Below, one piece after another: positions 33,443-43,351 of a stretch of 64,000 nucleotides of DNA. Numbering within the stretch: position 1 is the stretch's first letter; the number at the start of each line of letters is the position of its first letter. The translations under genes were made by a program, and so were the position numbers. The notes under the pieces are model-generated. The model did not search any database. It was not told where the DNA came from and worked only from the letters and a program-made list of their open reading frames with translations. The stretch covers positions 124,001-188,000 of the forward strand of contig NZ_CANLGU010000004.1 of assembly GCF_947490405.1 (NCBI RefSeq), given 5' to 3'. The stretch comes from an uncultured Algibacter sp. Its GTDB lineage: Bacteria > Bacteroidota > Bacteroidia > Flavobacteriales > Flavobacteriaceae.

Positions 33443-35159
33443 TTTGTTTCTCACAGAAGGTTTAGGTATTCAAAAATGGACTTATATTTTAGTGGGCCTA
33501 ACGTTTGCATTGTACATTGGTATTGCCATTTGGTCTAGAGCAGGATCAACAAAAGAATTTTACGTAGCTGGTGGTGGCGTTTCACCATTAGCCAATGGTA
33601 TGGCAACTGCTGCCGATTGGATGAGTGCCGCATCGTTTATTTCAATGGCGGGCATTATATCCTTTGCAGGGTATGATGGAGCAGTGTATTTAATGGGTTG
33701 GACTGGTGGTTATGTGCTTTTGGCACTACTTTTAGCACCCTATTTACGGAAGTTTGGAAAGTTTACAGTGCCCGATTTTATAGGCGATAGATACTATTCT
33801 AACACAGCACGATCTGTAGGTGTATTTTGTGCACTTATTGTTTCGTTTACCTATGTGGCAGGACAAATGCGAGGTGTAGGTTTAGTATTTTCTCGTTTTT
33901 TAGAAGTTGATATTAATACAGGGGTTATAATCGGTATGATTATCGTTTTGTTTTATGCCGTTTTAGGCGGTATGAAAGGCATTACCTATACACAAGTTGC
34001 ACAGTATTGTGTGTTAATTTTTGCCTTTATGGTACCCGCAATTTTTATTTCTATTCAAATGACGGGAAACCCAATTCCGCAATTAGGGTTTGGAAGTACA
34101 TTAGCAGATGGTTCTGAAACGTATTTACTAGATAAATTAGATGGTTTAAGTACCGATTTAGGGTTTACAGCTTATACAAAGGGCTCAAAATCTACTATAG
34201 ATGTTTTTGCAATTACCCTAGCCCTCATGGTTGGTACAGCAGGCTTACCACATGTTATCGTTAGGTTTTTTACAGTAAAGCGCGTAAAAGACGCCCGAAA
34301 ATCGGCAGGCATTGCATTGTTGCTTATTGTTATTCTATACACAGCAGCACCAGCAGTTGCCGTATTTGCAAGAACAAATATGATTGAAACGGTTTCAAAC
34401 CAACCTTACGCCAATGTGCCAGAGTGGTTTAAAAAATGGGAAACCACAGGTTTAATAACATTTACCGATAAAAATGGAGACGGTCGCATTCAATACCTAG
34501 CAGATACCACTAAAAACGAACTAGTTGTAGATAATGACATTATGGTGTTGGCAAATCCAGAAATCGCACAATTGCCAGATTGGGTTATCGCTTTAGTAGC
34601 AGCAGGCGCTTTAGCAGCAGCACTATCAACAGCTGCAGGATTGTTGTTAGTAATTTCAGCATCGGTTTCACACGATTTAATTAAAAAAATGATAAACCCT
34701 AACATTTCAGAAAAAGGCGAACTTATTGCAGCGCGCTTATCGGCAGTTGCAGCCGTTTGCGTAGCGGGTTATTTTGGCATAAATCCCCCAGGCTTTGTTG
34801 CAGCAACTGTAGCCTTAGCCTTTGGTTTGGCAGCAGCCTCATTTTTTCCAGCAATCATCCTAGGTATTTTTTACAAAAAAATGAATAAAGAAGGCGCCAT
34901 TGCAGGAATGGTTGTAGGTATAACAGCCATGTTACTCTACATGATAAAATATAGATTAGGTTGGTTTGATGACGTCACCCCAAATAAAAGCGAATGGTGG
35001 TTTGGTATATCACCCGAAGGTTTCGGCACTGTAGCCATGGTATTAAATTTCATAGTATCTGTGATTGTAATGCAGTTTACACCAGCACCTCCAGAAGATG
35101 TTCAAGAAATTGTTGAAAATATAAGAATACCAAGCGGTGCTGGCGATGCTACACATTAA
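33432..35159 (+). CDS. VC_2705-type sodium:solute symporter (acetate type)
   Basis: 575 residues, SSS family with about 13 helices: AGGGVSPLANGMATAADWMS, FISMAGIISFAGYDG, YVAGQMRGVGLVFSRFLE and GTAGLPHVIVRFFTVKRVKD. A DKNGDGRIQY loop near residue 350 resembles an EF-hand-type Ca2+ site. Upstream of acs with only repeat R4 between, so acetate is the likely substrate. Start overlaps the DUF4212 gene. Confidence 0.9.
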   Translation: MMFSLFLTEGLGIQKWTYILVGLTFALYIGIAIWSRAGSTKEFYVAGGGVSPLANGMATAADWMSAASFISMAGIISFAGYDGAVYLMGWTGGYVLLALLLAPYLRKFGKFTVPDFIGDRYYSNTARSVGVFCALIVSFTYVAGQMRGVGLVFSRFLEVDINTGVIIGMIIVLFYAVLGGMKGITYTQVAQYCVLIFAFMVPAIFISIQMTGNPIPQLGFGSTLADGSETYLLDKLDGLSTDLGFTAYTKGSKSTIDVFAITLALMVGTAGLPHVIVRFFTVKRVKDARKSAGIALLLIVILYTAAPAVAVFARTNMIETVSNQPYANVPEWFKKWETTGLITFTDKNGDGRIQYLADTTKNELVVDNDIMVLANPEIAQLPDWVIALVAAGALAAALSTAAGLLLVISASVSHDLIKKMINPNISEKGELIAARLSAVAAVCVAGYFGINPPGFVAATVALAFGLAAASFFPAIILGIFYKKMNKEGAIAGMVVGITAMLLYMIKYRLGWFDDVTPNKSEWWFGISPEGFGTVAMVLNFIVSVIVMQFTPAPPEDVQEIVENIRIPSGAGDATH

Positions 35160-35166
35160 TTTTTTT

Positions 35167-35252
35167 GGGCGCTCCCAGCGGGCGGGCTTTACGTTGCAAG
35201 TCCTCGCACCTCCTGCGTCGGGCTGTGGGCTTTCCACTGCAATCCCTAGCGC
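35167..35252 (+). repeat. Dispersed repeat family R, copy 4
   Basis: GGGCGCTCCCAGCGGGCGGG, CTTTACGTTGCAAGTCCTC, GGGCTGTGGGCTTTCCACTG and CAATCCCTAGCGC. Short form that shares the AAGTCCTCGCACCTCC centre with copy 2. It sits between the symporter and acs. Confidence 0.8.
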
Positions 35253-35379
35253 ATTTATCCGCCAAGGTAAGTACTTTCAAAAGCGTATAGCATGTTTGCC
35301 ATAAACACTAAAAAACCACTATATTTTGTTATTTTTAGAATTTTAAATTTTAAATGCACCACTATAAACCTAAAAACTA

Positions 35380-37287
35380 ATGAGCAATTACCATATAAAA
35401 CATTTAGAGGAATATTATCAAGTATACCGCAAATCGGTTAGAGAACCCGAAAATTTTTGGGAAGAAATAGCCGAAGAACATTTTATGTGGCAACGCAAGT
35501 GGGATAAGGTGTTACGTTGGGATTTTTCTAAACCCGAAGTAAAGTGGTTTGAAGGCGCTCAACTTAATATTACCGAAAACTGTATAGACCGCCATTTGGC
35601 AACGCGCGGTGATAAAACAGCGATACTTTTTGAACCTAACGATCCTAAAGAAGCGGCAGAACATATCACGTACCAGCAATTGCACGAACGTGTTAACAAA
35701 TTTGCTAATGTTTTAAAAAGTCAAGGCATAAAAAAGGGCGACCGTGTCTGCGTGTATTTGCCAATGATTCCAGAATTAGCAATTTCTGTTTTAGCATGTG
35801 CCAGAATTGGTGCCATTCATTCAGTAGTATTTGCAGGGTTTTCGGCAACGGCATTATCTACTCGAATTAATGATTCAGATTGTAAAATGGTAATCACCAG
35901 CGATGGGTCTTATCGTGGTGCTAAAACCATAGATTTAAAAGGTATTGTAGACGAAGCATTAGAAAGTTGCGCAGGTGTAGCTTCTGTTTTAGTTGCAAAA
36001 CGTATCCAATCTGATATTAATATGACCTCAGGACGCGACCATTGGTTACAACCACTTTTAGATACTGCATCAACACATTGCGACGCAGAAGTTATGGATG
36101 CCGAAGACCCATTATTTATTCTCTACACCTCTGGTTCTACAGGCAAACCAAAAGGTATGGTGCATTCTACAGCTGGTTATATGGTGTATGCAGCTTATAC
36201 CTTTAAAAACGTGTTTCAGTATAAAGAAGATGACGTGTATTGGTGTACTGCCGATATTGGTTGGATTACAGGGCACAGTTATATTGTTTACGGCCCGTTA
36301 GCAAATGGCGCAACAACCGTAATGTTTGAAGGCGTACCAAGTTATCCAGATTTTGGGCGCTTTTGGGAAGTTGTAGAAAAGCATAAAGTAAATCAGTTTT
36401 ACACCGCACCAACAGCTATTCGTGCCTTAGCAAAACAAGGTGCAGCATTGGTAGACGCCTACGATTTGTCTTCATTAAAAGTCTTGGGATCCGTTGGCGA
36501 GCCCATAAACGAAGAAGCGTGGCATTGGTATAATGATAATATTGGTAAAAAAAAGAGCCCTATTGTAGATACATGGTGGCAAACTGAAACTGGTGGTATT
36601 ATGATAACGCCAATACCATTTGTAACGCCAACAAAACCCACTTACGCTACCTTGCCATTTATAGGCATTCAGCCAGCACTTATGGATGAAAATGCTAAAG
36701 AATTAAAAGGCAATCAAGTAGATGGGCGACTGTGTATAAAATTTCCGTGGCCAAGTATGGCACGTACCATTTGGGGTAATCATCAACGGTATAAAGACAC
36801 CTATTTTTCAGCCTTCGAAAACATGTATTTTACAGGCGATGGTGCGTTGCGTGATGAGGTTGGGTATTACAGAATTACTGGGAGAGTAGACGATGTTATT
36901 ATTGTATCTGGACATAATTTAGGAACCGCCCCAATTGAAGATGCTGTAAACGAGCATCCTGCTGTGGCAGAAAGTGCAATTGTTGGCTTTCCGCACGATG
37001 TAAAAGGCAATGCGCTTTATGGCTATGTTATTCTAAAAGATACAGGAGAGTCTCGAAATCATGATAACTTACGAAAAGAAATTAATCAAATTATAACAGA
37101 ACATATTGGCCCAATTGCTAAATTAGATAAAATTCAATTTACATCAGGTTTACCAAAAACACGTTCTGGTAAAATTATGAGGCGTATTTTACGAAAAATA
37201 GCGCACAACGACACAAGTAATTTGGGCGATACTAGCACCTTATTAAATCCAGAAGTAGTGCAAGATATTATGGATAATGTACTCTAA
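35380..37287 (+). CDS. acs: Acetate--CoA ligase
   Basis: AMP-forming acetyl-CoA synthetase, 635 residues. LFILYTSGSTGKPKGMVHS (P-loop, near 246-264), TWWQTETGG (near 400), FTGDGALRDEVGYYRITGRV and the C-terminal PKTRSGKIMRR with the acetylatable Lys (near 603) are intact. With the upstream symporter pair it forms an acetate uptake and activation module. A terminator follows. Confidence 0.95.
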   Translation: MSNYHIKHLEEYYQVYRKSVREPENFWEEIAEEHFMWQRKWDKVLRWDFSKPEVKWFEGAQLNITENCIDRHLATRGDKTAILFEPNDPKEAAEHITYQQLHERVNKFANVLKSQGIKKGDRVCVYLPMIPELAISVLACARIGAIHSVVFAGFSATALSTRINDSDCKMVITSDGSYRGAKTIDLKGIVDEALESCAGVASVLVAKRIQSDINMTSGRDHWLQPLLDTASTHCDAEVMDAEDPLFILYTSGSTGKPKGMVHSTAGYMVYAAYTFKNVFQYKEDDVYWCTADIGWITGHSYIVYGPLANGATTVMFEGVPSYPDFGRFWEVVEKHKVNQFYTAPTAIRALAKQGAALVDAYDLSSLKVLGSVGEPINEEAWHWYNDNIGKKKSPIVDTWWQTETGGIMITPIPFVTPTKPTYATLPFIGIQPALMDENAKELKGNQVDGRLCIKFPWPSMARTIWGNHQRYKDTYFSAFENMYFTGDGALRDEVGYYRITGRVDDVIIVSGHNLGTAPIEDAVNEHPAVAESAIVGFPHDVKGNALYGYVILKDTGESRNHDNLRKEINQIITEHIGPIAKLDKIQFTSGLPKTRSGKIMRRILRKIAHNDTSNLGDTSTLLNPEVVQDIMDNVL

Positions 37288-37314
37288 TATTTACATAGAA
37301 AACAACACTTTTAT

Positions 37315-37341
37315 AAAACACAAGTTTAACTTGTGTTTTAT
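37315..37341 (+). terminator. Terminator after acs
   Basis: AAAACACAAG / CTTGTGTTTT (37315-37324 and 37330-37339) with a five-base loop; the 3' arm ends in a T run. Confidence 0.7.
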
Positions 37342-37354
37342 TGGTTTTATAAGG

Positions 37355-37383
37355 TTTGTAATCATAAAATAACCTTATTTTTG
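37355..37383 (+). promoter_or_regulatory. Promoter-like site before the Crp/Fnr gene
   Basis: TTTG at 37355-37358, 17 nt, then TATTTTTG at 37376-37383, an exact match to the Bacteroidota -7 consensus TAnnTTTG. The ATG follows 14 nt later. Confidence 0.45.
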
Positions 37384-37397
37384 ACCTTCAATACTAT

Positions 37398-37964
37398 ATG
37401 GAAAATATTAGAACATATTTGGAGAAAACAGTTGCTATAAGCGAGAGTGATTGGTTGTTATTTTCTTCAAAATTAAAATATAGTACTTTTAAAAAAAAGG
37501 AGAAATTGATTTCTCTAGGAGAAAAGGAGCATTACATTTCTTTTATTGAAAAAGGTGTTGCGCGTTTTACCATACCAAAAGCGGCTAAGGACATTACGTT
37601 TGGGTTTTGTTTTGAAAACGAATTTATAAGTGCTTACGATTCCTTTTTAACAAGAACACCATCTTTATATGACATTGAAGCGTTAACCGACATGTCGCTC
37701 TGGCGCATTTCTTATGACGATTTACAAGAAATTTATGCCAAAACCGCTGTGGGTAATACCATAGGTAGGCTCTCTACAGAGCGCTTATTTCTAATTAAAT
37801 CTAAACGAGAGCAATCGCTTTTAAACGAAACAGCTACCCAACGCTATCTTAACTTGTTTACCGAGCGCCCAAACTTGATAAAAGAAATTCCACTAAAATA
37901 TATTGCCTCTTACATTGGTGTTACAGCACAGGCATTAAGTAGAATTCGTAATGCCATTTCTTAA
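37398..37964 (+). CDS. Crp/Fnr family transcription regulator
   Basis: 188 residues. N-terminal cyclic-nucleotide-binding-like beta roll (YISFIEKGVARFTIPK, ENEFISAYDSFLTRTPSLYDIEALTD), a dimerization helix, and a compact HTH (EIPLKYIASYIGVTAQALSRIR). The effector-contacting residues of true cAMP-binding Crp are absent, so the ligand is unknown, and there is no Cys cluster for FeS. It is 55 bp upstream of the desaturase gene on the same strand and may regulate it. Confidence 0.87.
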   Translation: MENIRTYLEKTVAISESDWLLFSSKLKYSTFKKKEKLISLGEKEHYISFIEKGVARFTIPKAAKDITFGFCFENEFISAYDSFLTRTPSLYDIEALTDMSLWRISYDDLQEIYAKTAVGNTIGRLSTERLFLIKSKREQSLLNETATQRYLNLFTERPNLIKEIPLKYIASYIGVTAQALSRIRNAIS

Positions 37965-38019
37965 CATAGGTTCATTTTAGATATCAGCCACATTTAAGAC
38001 CTTTACCCAAAATGAAACT

Positions 38020-38754
38020 ATGAAAATTATTATTCTAATTATTGTGTTGTGGTATTCTGGTTTGTTTTTTCAAACATTCTTTTTACATCGCTACGCTGCA
38101 CACCAAACCTTTACCATGTCTAAATTAGGAGAGCGGGTTTGTTATGTGTTAACTTGGATATTTCAAGGTTCTAACTATTTAAGTGCCTATGGGTATGGTG
38201 TTATGCATAGAATGCACCATGCGTATGCTGATACCGAAAAAGATCCGCATTCGCCAAAATACGATACTAACGTTTTTGCGATGATGTGGCGTACAAAAAA
38301 CACATACCAAGATATTAATAGAAAACGTATTGCAGTACCAGAAAAATTTACCAAAAATGTACCACAATGGGAGTCGTTTGATAAATTTGCAAGCTCAAAA
38401 GGGTCTCGATTAGTGTTTACGGCTACATATATAAGTTTTTTTGTTGCTTTTGCAACAGCATGGTGGCAATGGTTGTTATTACCAATAGCCATTTTAATGG
38501 CGCCAATACATGGCGTAATTATTAATTGGTTTGCCCATATTTATGGGTATACAAATTTTAAAGTAAGTGATACGTCTAAAAACTTATTTCCTGTTGATGT
38601 ATTGATGATGGGCGAAGGCTATCATAACAACCATCATAAAAATGGAGGAAGAGCAAATTTTGGAGTGCGTTGGTTTGAGATAGATATTACCTACTGTATT
38701 ATGGTAGTGCTAGATAAACTTAAACTGATAAAAATTAAAAAGACAGCACATTAA
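38020..38754 (+). CDS. Fatty acid desaturase (acyl-CoA/acyl-lipid type)
   Basis: 244 residues, membrane di-iron desaturase. Three His boxes: HRYAAH (near 24), HRMHHAYAD (near 64) and EGYHNNHH (near 202). Several membrane helices. Probably introduces a delta-9-type double bond for membrane fluidity; exact position unknown. Gene order regulator then desaturase. Confidence 0.88.
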   Translation: MKIIILIIVLWYSGLFFQTFFLHRYAAHQTFTMSKLGERVCYVLTWIFQGSNYLSAYGYGVMHRMHHAYADTEKDPHSPKYDTNVFAMMWRTKNTYQDINRKRIAVPEKFTKNVPQWESFDKFASSKGSRLVFTATYISFFVAFATAWWQWLLLPIAILMAPIHGVIINWFAHIYGYTNFKVSDTSKNLFPVDVLMMGEGYHNNHHKNGGRANFGVRWFEIDITYCIMVVLDKLKLIKIKKTAH

Positions 38755-38765
38755 TATAAACATAA

Positions 38766-38796
38766 AAAAACCTGCGAAGTTTCATAGGTTTTTTTG
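38766..38796 (+). terminator. Terminator after the desaturase gene
   Basis: AAACCT / AGGTTT (38768-38773 and 38786-38791) with an inner GAA/TTC pair, then a T run. Confidence 0.6.
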
Positions 38797-38826
38797 TTTT
38801 GTGGCGTTATTCGTTTTTAAATAATA

Positions 38827-39441
38827 TTATATCAACTTAAAATCTAAAAGGAGTTCGCCCTCAACATAGGCCTGTAAATGGTCGCCTTTTACATTTTCTC
38901 CAGCACCAGTTGCGGGTGTTCCAGTAAAAATCAAATCACCAGGCTCTAATGTCATGTATTTTGAAACAAATGCGATAATTTCGGCGAAATTGTAAATCAT
39001 ATGACTTGTATTTCCATGTTGTACTTCCTTGCCATTAATGTTTAAGCTAAAATTAATATTATTTATGTCGCTAAATGTTGTAATGGCCTTAAATCCGTTT
39101 ACAGGCGATGCACCATCGAAACCCTTAGCTAAAGCCCAAGGCCCTTTGTTTTCTCTACTAGCACTCAACACATCTTTTGCAGTATAATCAATGCCTACAC
39201 CAATGTGGCTAATGTAAGATGCAGCATCACTTTTAGAAATATCCTTACCTGTTTTTCCTATTTTGGCCACTAGCTCTACTTCATAAATTAAAGCGTTTGT
39301 TATTTTCGGGAAAATCACATCTTTATTATCTGTTACAAGTGTGCTTTCTGCCTTAATAAATATAAGTTGATGCCCTGTTTTAAGTGGCGCAATATCAGCT
39401 GTGTTGTTTACGTAGTTTTTACCAATTCCAATTATTTTCAT
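38827..39441 (-). CDS. Fumarylacetoacetate hydrolase (FAH) family protein
   Basis: About 204 residues, single FAH domain. MKIIGIGKNYVNN start, YEVELVAKIGKTGKDIS with the metal-binding Glu pair, GIDYTAKDVLSASRENKGPW, and LEPGDLIFTGTPATGAG near the C terminus. Members cleave or decarboxylate 2-oxo acids; the substrate is unknown. ATG 39441 chosen over 39459. Confidence 0.88.
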   Translation of the reverse strand: MKIIGIGKNYVNNTADIAPLKTGHQLIFIKAESTLVTDNKDVIFPKITNALIYEVELVAKIGKTGKDISKSDAASYISHIGVGIDYTAKDVLSASRENKGPWALAKGFDGASPVNGFKAITTFSDINNINFSLNINGKEVQHGNTSHMIYNFAEIIAFVSKYMTLEPGDLIFTGTPATGAGENVKGDHLQAYVEGELLLDFKLI

Positions 39442-39670
39442 CTGTTCAGTTTGTATCAATGTTATGTTTCAAAAGTAATAAATGAAACCAGTATCACGAA
39501 TTTTTTTGCCAATATTTAGCTTGAATTTATGGATTGCTAGAACTAGATTGTTTGTTTAGAATATCATTTAAACGCGAGAGCGTAAACATTGCCAATATGT
39601 ATCATTTCTACCATGGTTTAATAGTATAGTTTTTAAGAAAAACTTACCTTTCAGGATTCAAAACTATAGC

Positions 39671-41443
39671 ATGCAGCATCTTCAAAACACATCAAAAACT
39701 AAGAGTAGATCTAAACCAAAAGTAACGATGGCGCAAGCCTTTAAAACAATTATTTGGCCAAGGCGAAAATTAGTGTTTTTGGGTTTGATACTTATTGTAA
39801 TTCGTAGTTTAGCTGGTTTAATTTTACCATGGCAAAGTAAGGTACTACTTGATGAGGTTGTCCCAAGTAAGGATACATCGCAAATTTATACGCTAATAGC
39901 TGTAGTAATTGCAGCCATAACAGTACAGGCCACAACATCATTTGCTTTAACTAGAATATTAAGTGTGCAAGCGCAATATTTAATAAGTGAGTTGCGTGCT
40001 CAGGTTCAAAAAAAAGTACTGTCTTTACCCATTAGCTTTTTTGATAATACAAAATCTGGCGCATTGGTATCAAGAATTATGAGTGATGTTGAAGGCGTTA
40101 GAAATCTTATAGGAACAGGATTGGTACAATTGGTAGGCGGCACATTTACTGCTATAGTTTCGTTGATTATTTTAATAAAATTAAACCCATGGATGACACT
40201 TTTTGTGTTTATCCCACTTTCAATATTCGGGTATATTGCGCTTAGAGCTTTTAAATATATTCGTCCTATTTTTAGAACAAGGGGTAAAATAAATGCAGAA
40301 GTAAAAGGGAGACTCACCGAAACTTTAGCAGGTGTTCGTGTTATAAAAGCTTTTAATGCAGAAGCCCAAGAAAACCAAATTTTTGAAAAGGGTGTAGATA
40401 AGTTATTTCAAAATGTAAAAAAGAGTTTGACCGCCACTGCGTTAATGACGAGTTCGTCAACATTTTTAATAGGTGTTGCCACAACCGGTATTATGGGTAT
40501 TGGAGGTTATTATATGATTCAAGAACAAATGACGACGGGTGATTTTCTGTTCTTTACGTTAGTACTTGGTTTTATGATAGCGCCCATAGTACAAATGAGC
40601 AATATTGGAAGCCAACTTACCGAAGCGTTGGCAGGTTTGGATAGAACCGAAGAATTAATGAATATGGCAGCTGAGGAAGATGACCAACAACGTACCATCA
40701 CACTAAAGCATTTAAAAGGTGATATAGTTTTTGATGACGTATCATTCGCCTATGAGGAAGATAAAACCGTACTACATCATATTAGTTTTAACGCGCCAGC
40801 GGGTTCTGTTACAGCTTTAGTAGGAAGTTCGGGTTCTGGAAAATCTACAATAGCTGGTTTATCGGCCACGTTTTTAAATCCGAAATCAGGAAAAATTACT
40901 ATTGATAATAAAGATGTATCAAAAGTAAAATTAAATAGCTACCGCCAATATTTAGGCGTGGTTTTGCAAGATGAGTTTTTATTTGAAGGCACCATTAGAG
41001 ACAATATTTTATTTCCAAGACCTAATGCTACTGAAGATGAATTGCAAAATGCAGTTAAAGCGGCTTATGTTGATGAATTCACCAATAGGTTTGATGATGG
41101 TTTAGAAACACTAATAGGAGAACGCGGTGTAAAATTATCTGGTGGACAACGGCAACGTTTAGCCATTGCACGTGCTATTTTGTCGAACCCTAAAATTATA
41201 ATTTTAGATGAAGCTACTTCAAATTTAGATACCGAAAGTGAGGCTTTAATTCAAAAAAGTTTAAATGCATTGGTGAAAGATAGGACTACAATAGTAATTG
41301 CGCACCGCTTAAGTACCATTAAAAAAGCAGACCAAATTTTGGTGATTGAAGCAGGAAAAATAGTAGAGCGCGGTACGCACGATACTTTGATAGAAAAAGG
41401 CGGACGCTATTATGATTTATACACCTACCAAGCAAAAATTTAA
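39671..41443 (+). CDS. ABC exporter, fused permease and ATPase
   Basis: 590 residues: six-helix exporter membrane domain (about 30-320) and an ATPase domain. Walker A VGSSGSGKST near 387, signature LSGGQRQR near 493, Walker B IIILDEAT near 513, and H-loop IAHRLST near 545. Homodimeric multidrug/lipid exporter type; substrate unknown. Followed 5 bp later by the DinB gene. Confidence 0.92.
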   Translation: MQHLQNTSKTKSRSKPKVTMAQAFKTIIWPRRKLVFLGLILIVIRSLAGLILPWQSKVLLDEVVPSKDTSQIYTLIAVVIAAITVQATTSFALTRILSVQAQYLISELRAQVQKKVLSLPISFFDNTKSGALVSRIMSDVEGVRNLIGTGLVQLVGGTFTAIVSLIILIKLNPWMTLFVFIPLSIFGYIALRAFKYIRPIFRTRGKINAEVKGRLTETLAGVRVIKAFNAEAQENQIFEKGVDKLFQNVKKSLTATALMTSSSTFLIGVATTGIMGIGGYYMIQEQMTTGDFLFFTLVLGFMIAPIVQMSNIGSQLTEALAGLDRTEELMNMAAEEDDQQRTITLKHLKGDIVFDDVSFAYEEDKTVLHHISFNAPAGSVTALVGSSGSGKSTIAGLSATFLNPKSGKITIDNKDVSKVKLNSYRQYLGVVLQDEFLFEGTIRDNILFPRPNATEDELQNAVKAAYVDEFTNRFDDGLETLIGERGVKLSGGQRQRLAIARAILSNPKIIILDEATSNLDTESEALIQKSLNALVKDRTTIVIAHRLSTIKKADQILVIEAGKIVERGTHDTLIEKGGRYYDLYTYQAKI

Positions 41444-41448
41444 AACCT

Positions 41449-41967
41449 ATGAAAGTAACAGATTTAAGTCCATTAGAGTGTAACGCTTATTACGAAACGT
41501 ATACCAATAAGGTTTCAAAAGACATCACATTAATTGATGGTTTTATTGATGCAAAAAATAGTGTTGTTGATTTTTTTAAATCTATTCCTGAGCATAAATT
41601 AGAATATCAATATGCCTCAGATAAATGGAGTATAAAAGAAATTCTTCAGCATATTATAGATACAGAGCGTGTTTTTATGTATCGTTGTTTTAGAATTGCA
41701 AGACATGATACTAAACCTTTGGCTGGATTTGAACAAGACGATTTTATTAATCCTTCAAACGCTAATAAAAAAACATTAGATGATTTATTGGAAGAATATA
41801 AAACAGTACGGCAAAGTTTTATTGAATTACTAAAAAGTTTAAATACCACCGATTTAAAATTTATAGGACATGCCAGCGGCAATCCACTTTCAGCAAGAGC
41901 TGCAGCGTTTATTATACTTGGGCACGAAATACACCATATTGATGTTATAAAGGATCGCTACTTATAA
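41449..41967 (+). CDS. DinB family protein
   Basis: 172 residues, four-helix DinB/YfiT-like fold. Metal-binding His spaced as in the family: EILQHIIDTERVFMYR (first His near 60) and LGHEIHHIDVIKDRYL at the C terminus. Probably a metal-dependent thiol transferase, maybe bacillithiol-dependent, which would fit the presence of bshB1; this is inference. Confidence 0.85.
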   Translation: MKVTDLSPLECNAYYETYTNKVSKDITLIDGFIDAKNSVVDFFKSIPEHKLEYQYASDKWSIKEILQHIIDTERVFMYRCFRIARHDTKPLAGFEQDDFINPSNANKKTLDDLLEEYKTVRQSFIELLKSLNTTDLKFIGHASGNPLSARAAAFIILGHEIHHIDVIKDRYL

Positions 41968-41968
41968 T

Positions 41969-43174
41969 TTATGAAATACTGGTGTTTAGATGCTTTTTCA
42001 TCATTAGAAAAACAGAAACGGATAGTAACCCAAAAATAGAAAAACCTATAAATAAGGGTAGGACAGAGGTAGAAACAAAACTACCAATATAATTTGCTAT
42101 TGGAACCGCTAAAACCGTACTGATAAAACCGTTTATTGCAGCACCTATACCTGCAATATGACCTAAAGGTTGCATAGCAATTGCGCGGAGGTTACCAAAT
42201 AAGAAGCCTACAGCAAAAAACTGTAATGCAAAAAAAGATAACAAAATTAAAATATCAGGGTTCTTACCTGAATGAAATAAAACAACATATAAAATAGACA
42301 CGATAGAGTAAGCAATAGCAGCTACATATGCCATATTCCACATTCCAAATCGTTCCACAAGCCTGCTGTTTAAATATGTTGCGAAACCTACTGATATGGC
42401 TAAACTTGCAAAAATGTATGGGAATAACTCTGCTAAATCGTATTGCTCTTGAAATATTTGTTGCGATGTGCTTAAATACACCATAAAAGATCCTGTTATA
42501 AACCCAGATACAAATGTGAATGCAACAGCTTCTTTATATTTAAAAAATTCTTTAGTGCCATCTATAAAAAGATGCAGAGAGAATTTTATTCGTTTTTCTT
42601 TCGGAAGCGTTTCCTCTTGTCGTAACCAAAACCAAATCATTATAATGACGCCAAATATCAAATTAAAGAAAAAAACAGATTGCCAATTGAAAATTTGAAT
42701 AATCCATTGCCCTAAGGTTGGCGCAACAACCGGAACTAAAATGAAAAACATAACTATAATTGACATTATTTTAGCCATATAATCGCCACTAAACAAATCT
42801 CTAATCATAGATAATGCAATACTTCTTGGAGACGATAAACCCACACCTTGTAGAATTCTACCCAAAATCATTACCTCAAAGTTTTTAGTAGACACACAAA
42901 TAATACTCGCAATTATAAAAAGTACAAAGCCAAAATACACCATAGGTTTTCTACCAAAACTATCAGATAAAGGCCCGAAAATTAATTGTCCGAAACCCAA
43001 ACCTAGAAATATCATGGTAATGAGTAATTGGTTATTGTTGGTGTCGGTCACTCCAAGATGGTTTCCAATTTCGGGAAGTGCGGGCAACAAAGCGTCAATA
43101 GATAATGCAACAATAGACATTAAAGACGCCATTAATGCTACAAATTCTAGTTTAAATTCATGGGGTTTTTCCAT
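41969..43174 (-). CDS. MFS transporter, Bcr/CflA drug-resistance type
   Basis: About 401 residues, 12 helices. FGPLSDSFGRKPMVYFG (MFS motif A), ILGRILQGVGLSSPRSIALSM, and SIDALLPALPEIG in helix 1 (the D-x-x-L-P-A-L-P pattern of Bcr/CflA). Drug or metabolite exporter. ATG 43174 chosen; the frame is open to 43192. Convergent with DinB with a 1 bp gap. Confidence 0.9.
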   Translation of the reverse strand: MEKPHEFKLEFVALMASLMSIVALSIDALLPALPEIGNHLGVTDTNNNQLLITMIFLGLGFGQLIFGPLSDSFGRKPMVYFGFVLFIIASIICVSTKNFEVMILGRILQGVGLSSPRSIALSMIRDLFSGDYMAKIMSIIVMFFILVPVVAPTLGQWIIQIFNWQSVFFFNLIFGVIIMIWFWLRQEETLPKEKRIKFSLHLFIDGTKEFFKYKEAVAFTFVSGFITGSFMVYLSTSQQIFQEQYDLAELFPYIFASLAISVGFATYLNSRLVERFGMWNMAYVAAIAYSIVSILYVVLFHSGKNPDILILLSFFALQFFAVGFLFGNLRAIAMQPLGHIAGIGAAINGFISTVLAVPIANYIGSFVSTSVLPLFIGFSIFGLLSVSVFLMMKKHLNTSIS

Positions 43175-43351
43175 GAAGCAAAAGTACTTCAATTAAAATC
43201 AAAATAAACATATCATTAATCTATTAATACAATATAGGCATTGATAAATAATATGTTTACTTTTTAGGGAATTTTATCTAAACTTTTTAATATTATATTT
43301 ACCGACGGATTTATTCGGATTAGTCATAATATCAAAATTATTAACATTTAA

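Noticed and set aside
38187-38492. 101-codon minus-strand open frame
   Set aside because: It is antisense to the desaturase, whose three His boxes explain the conservation.
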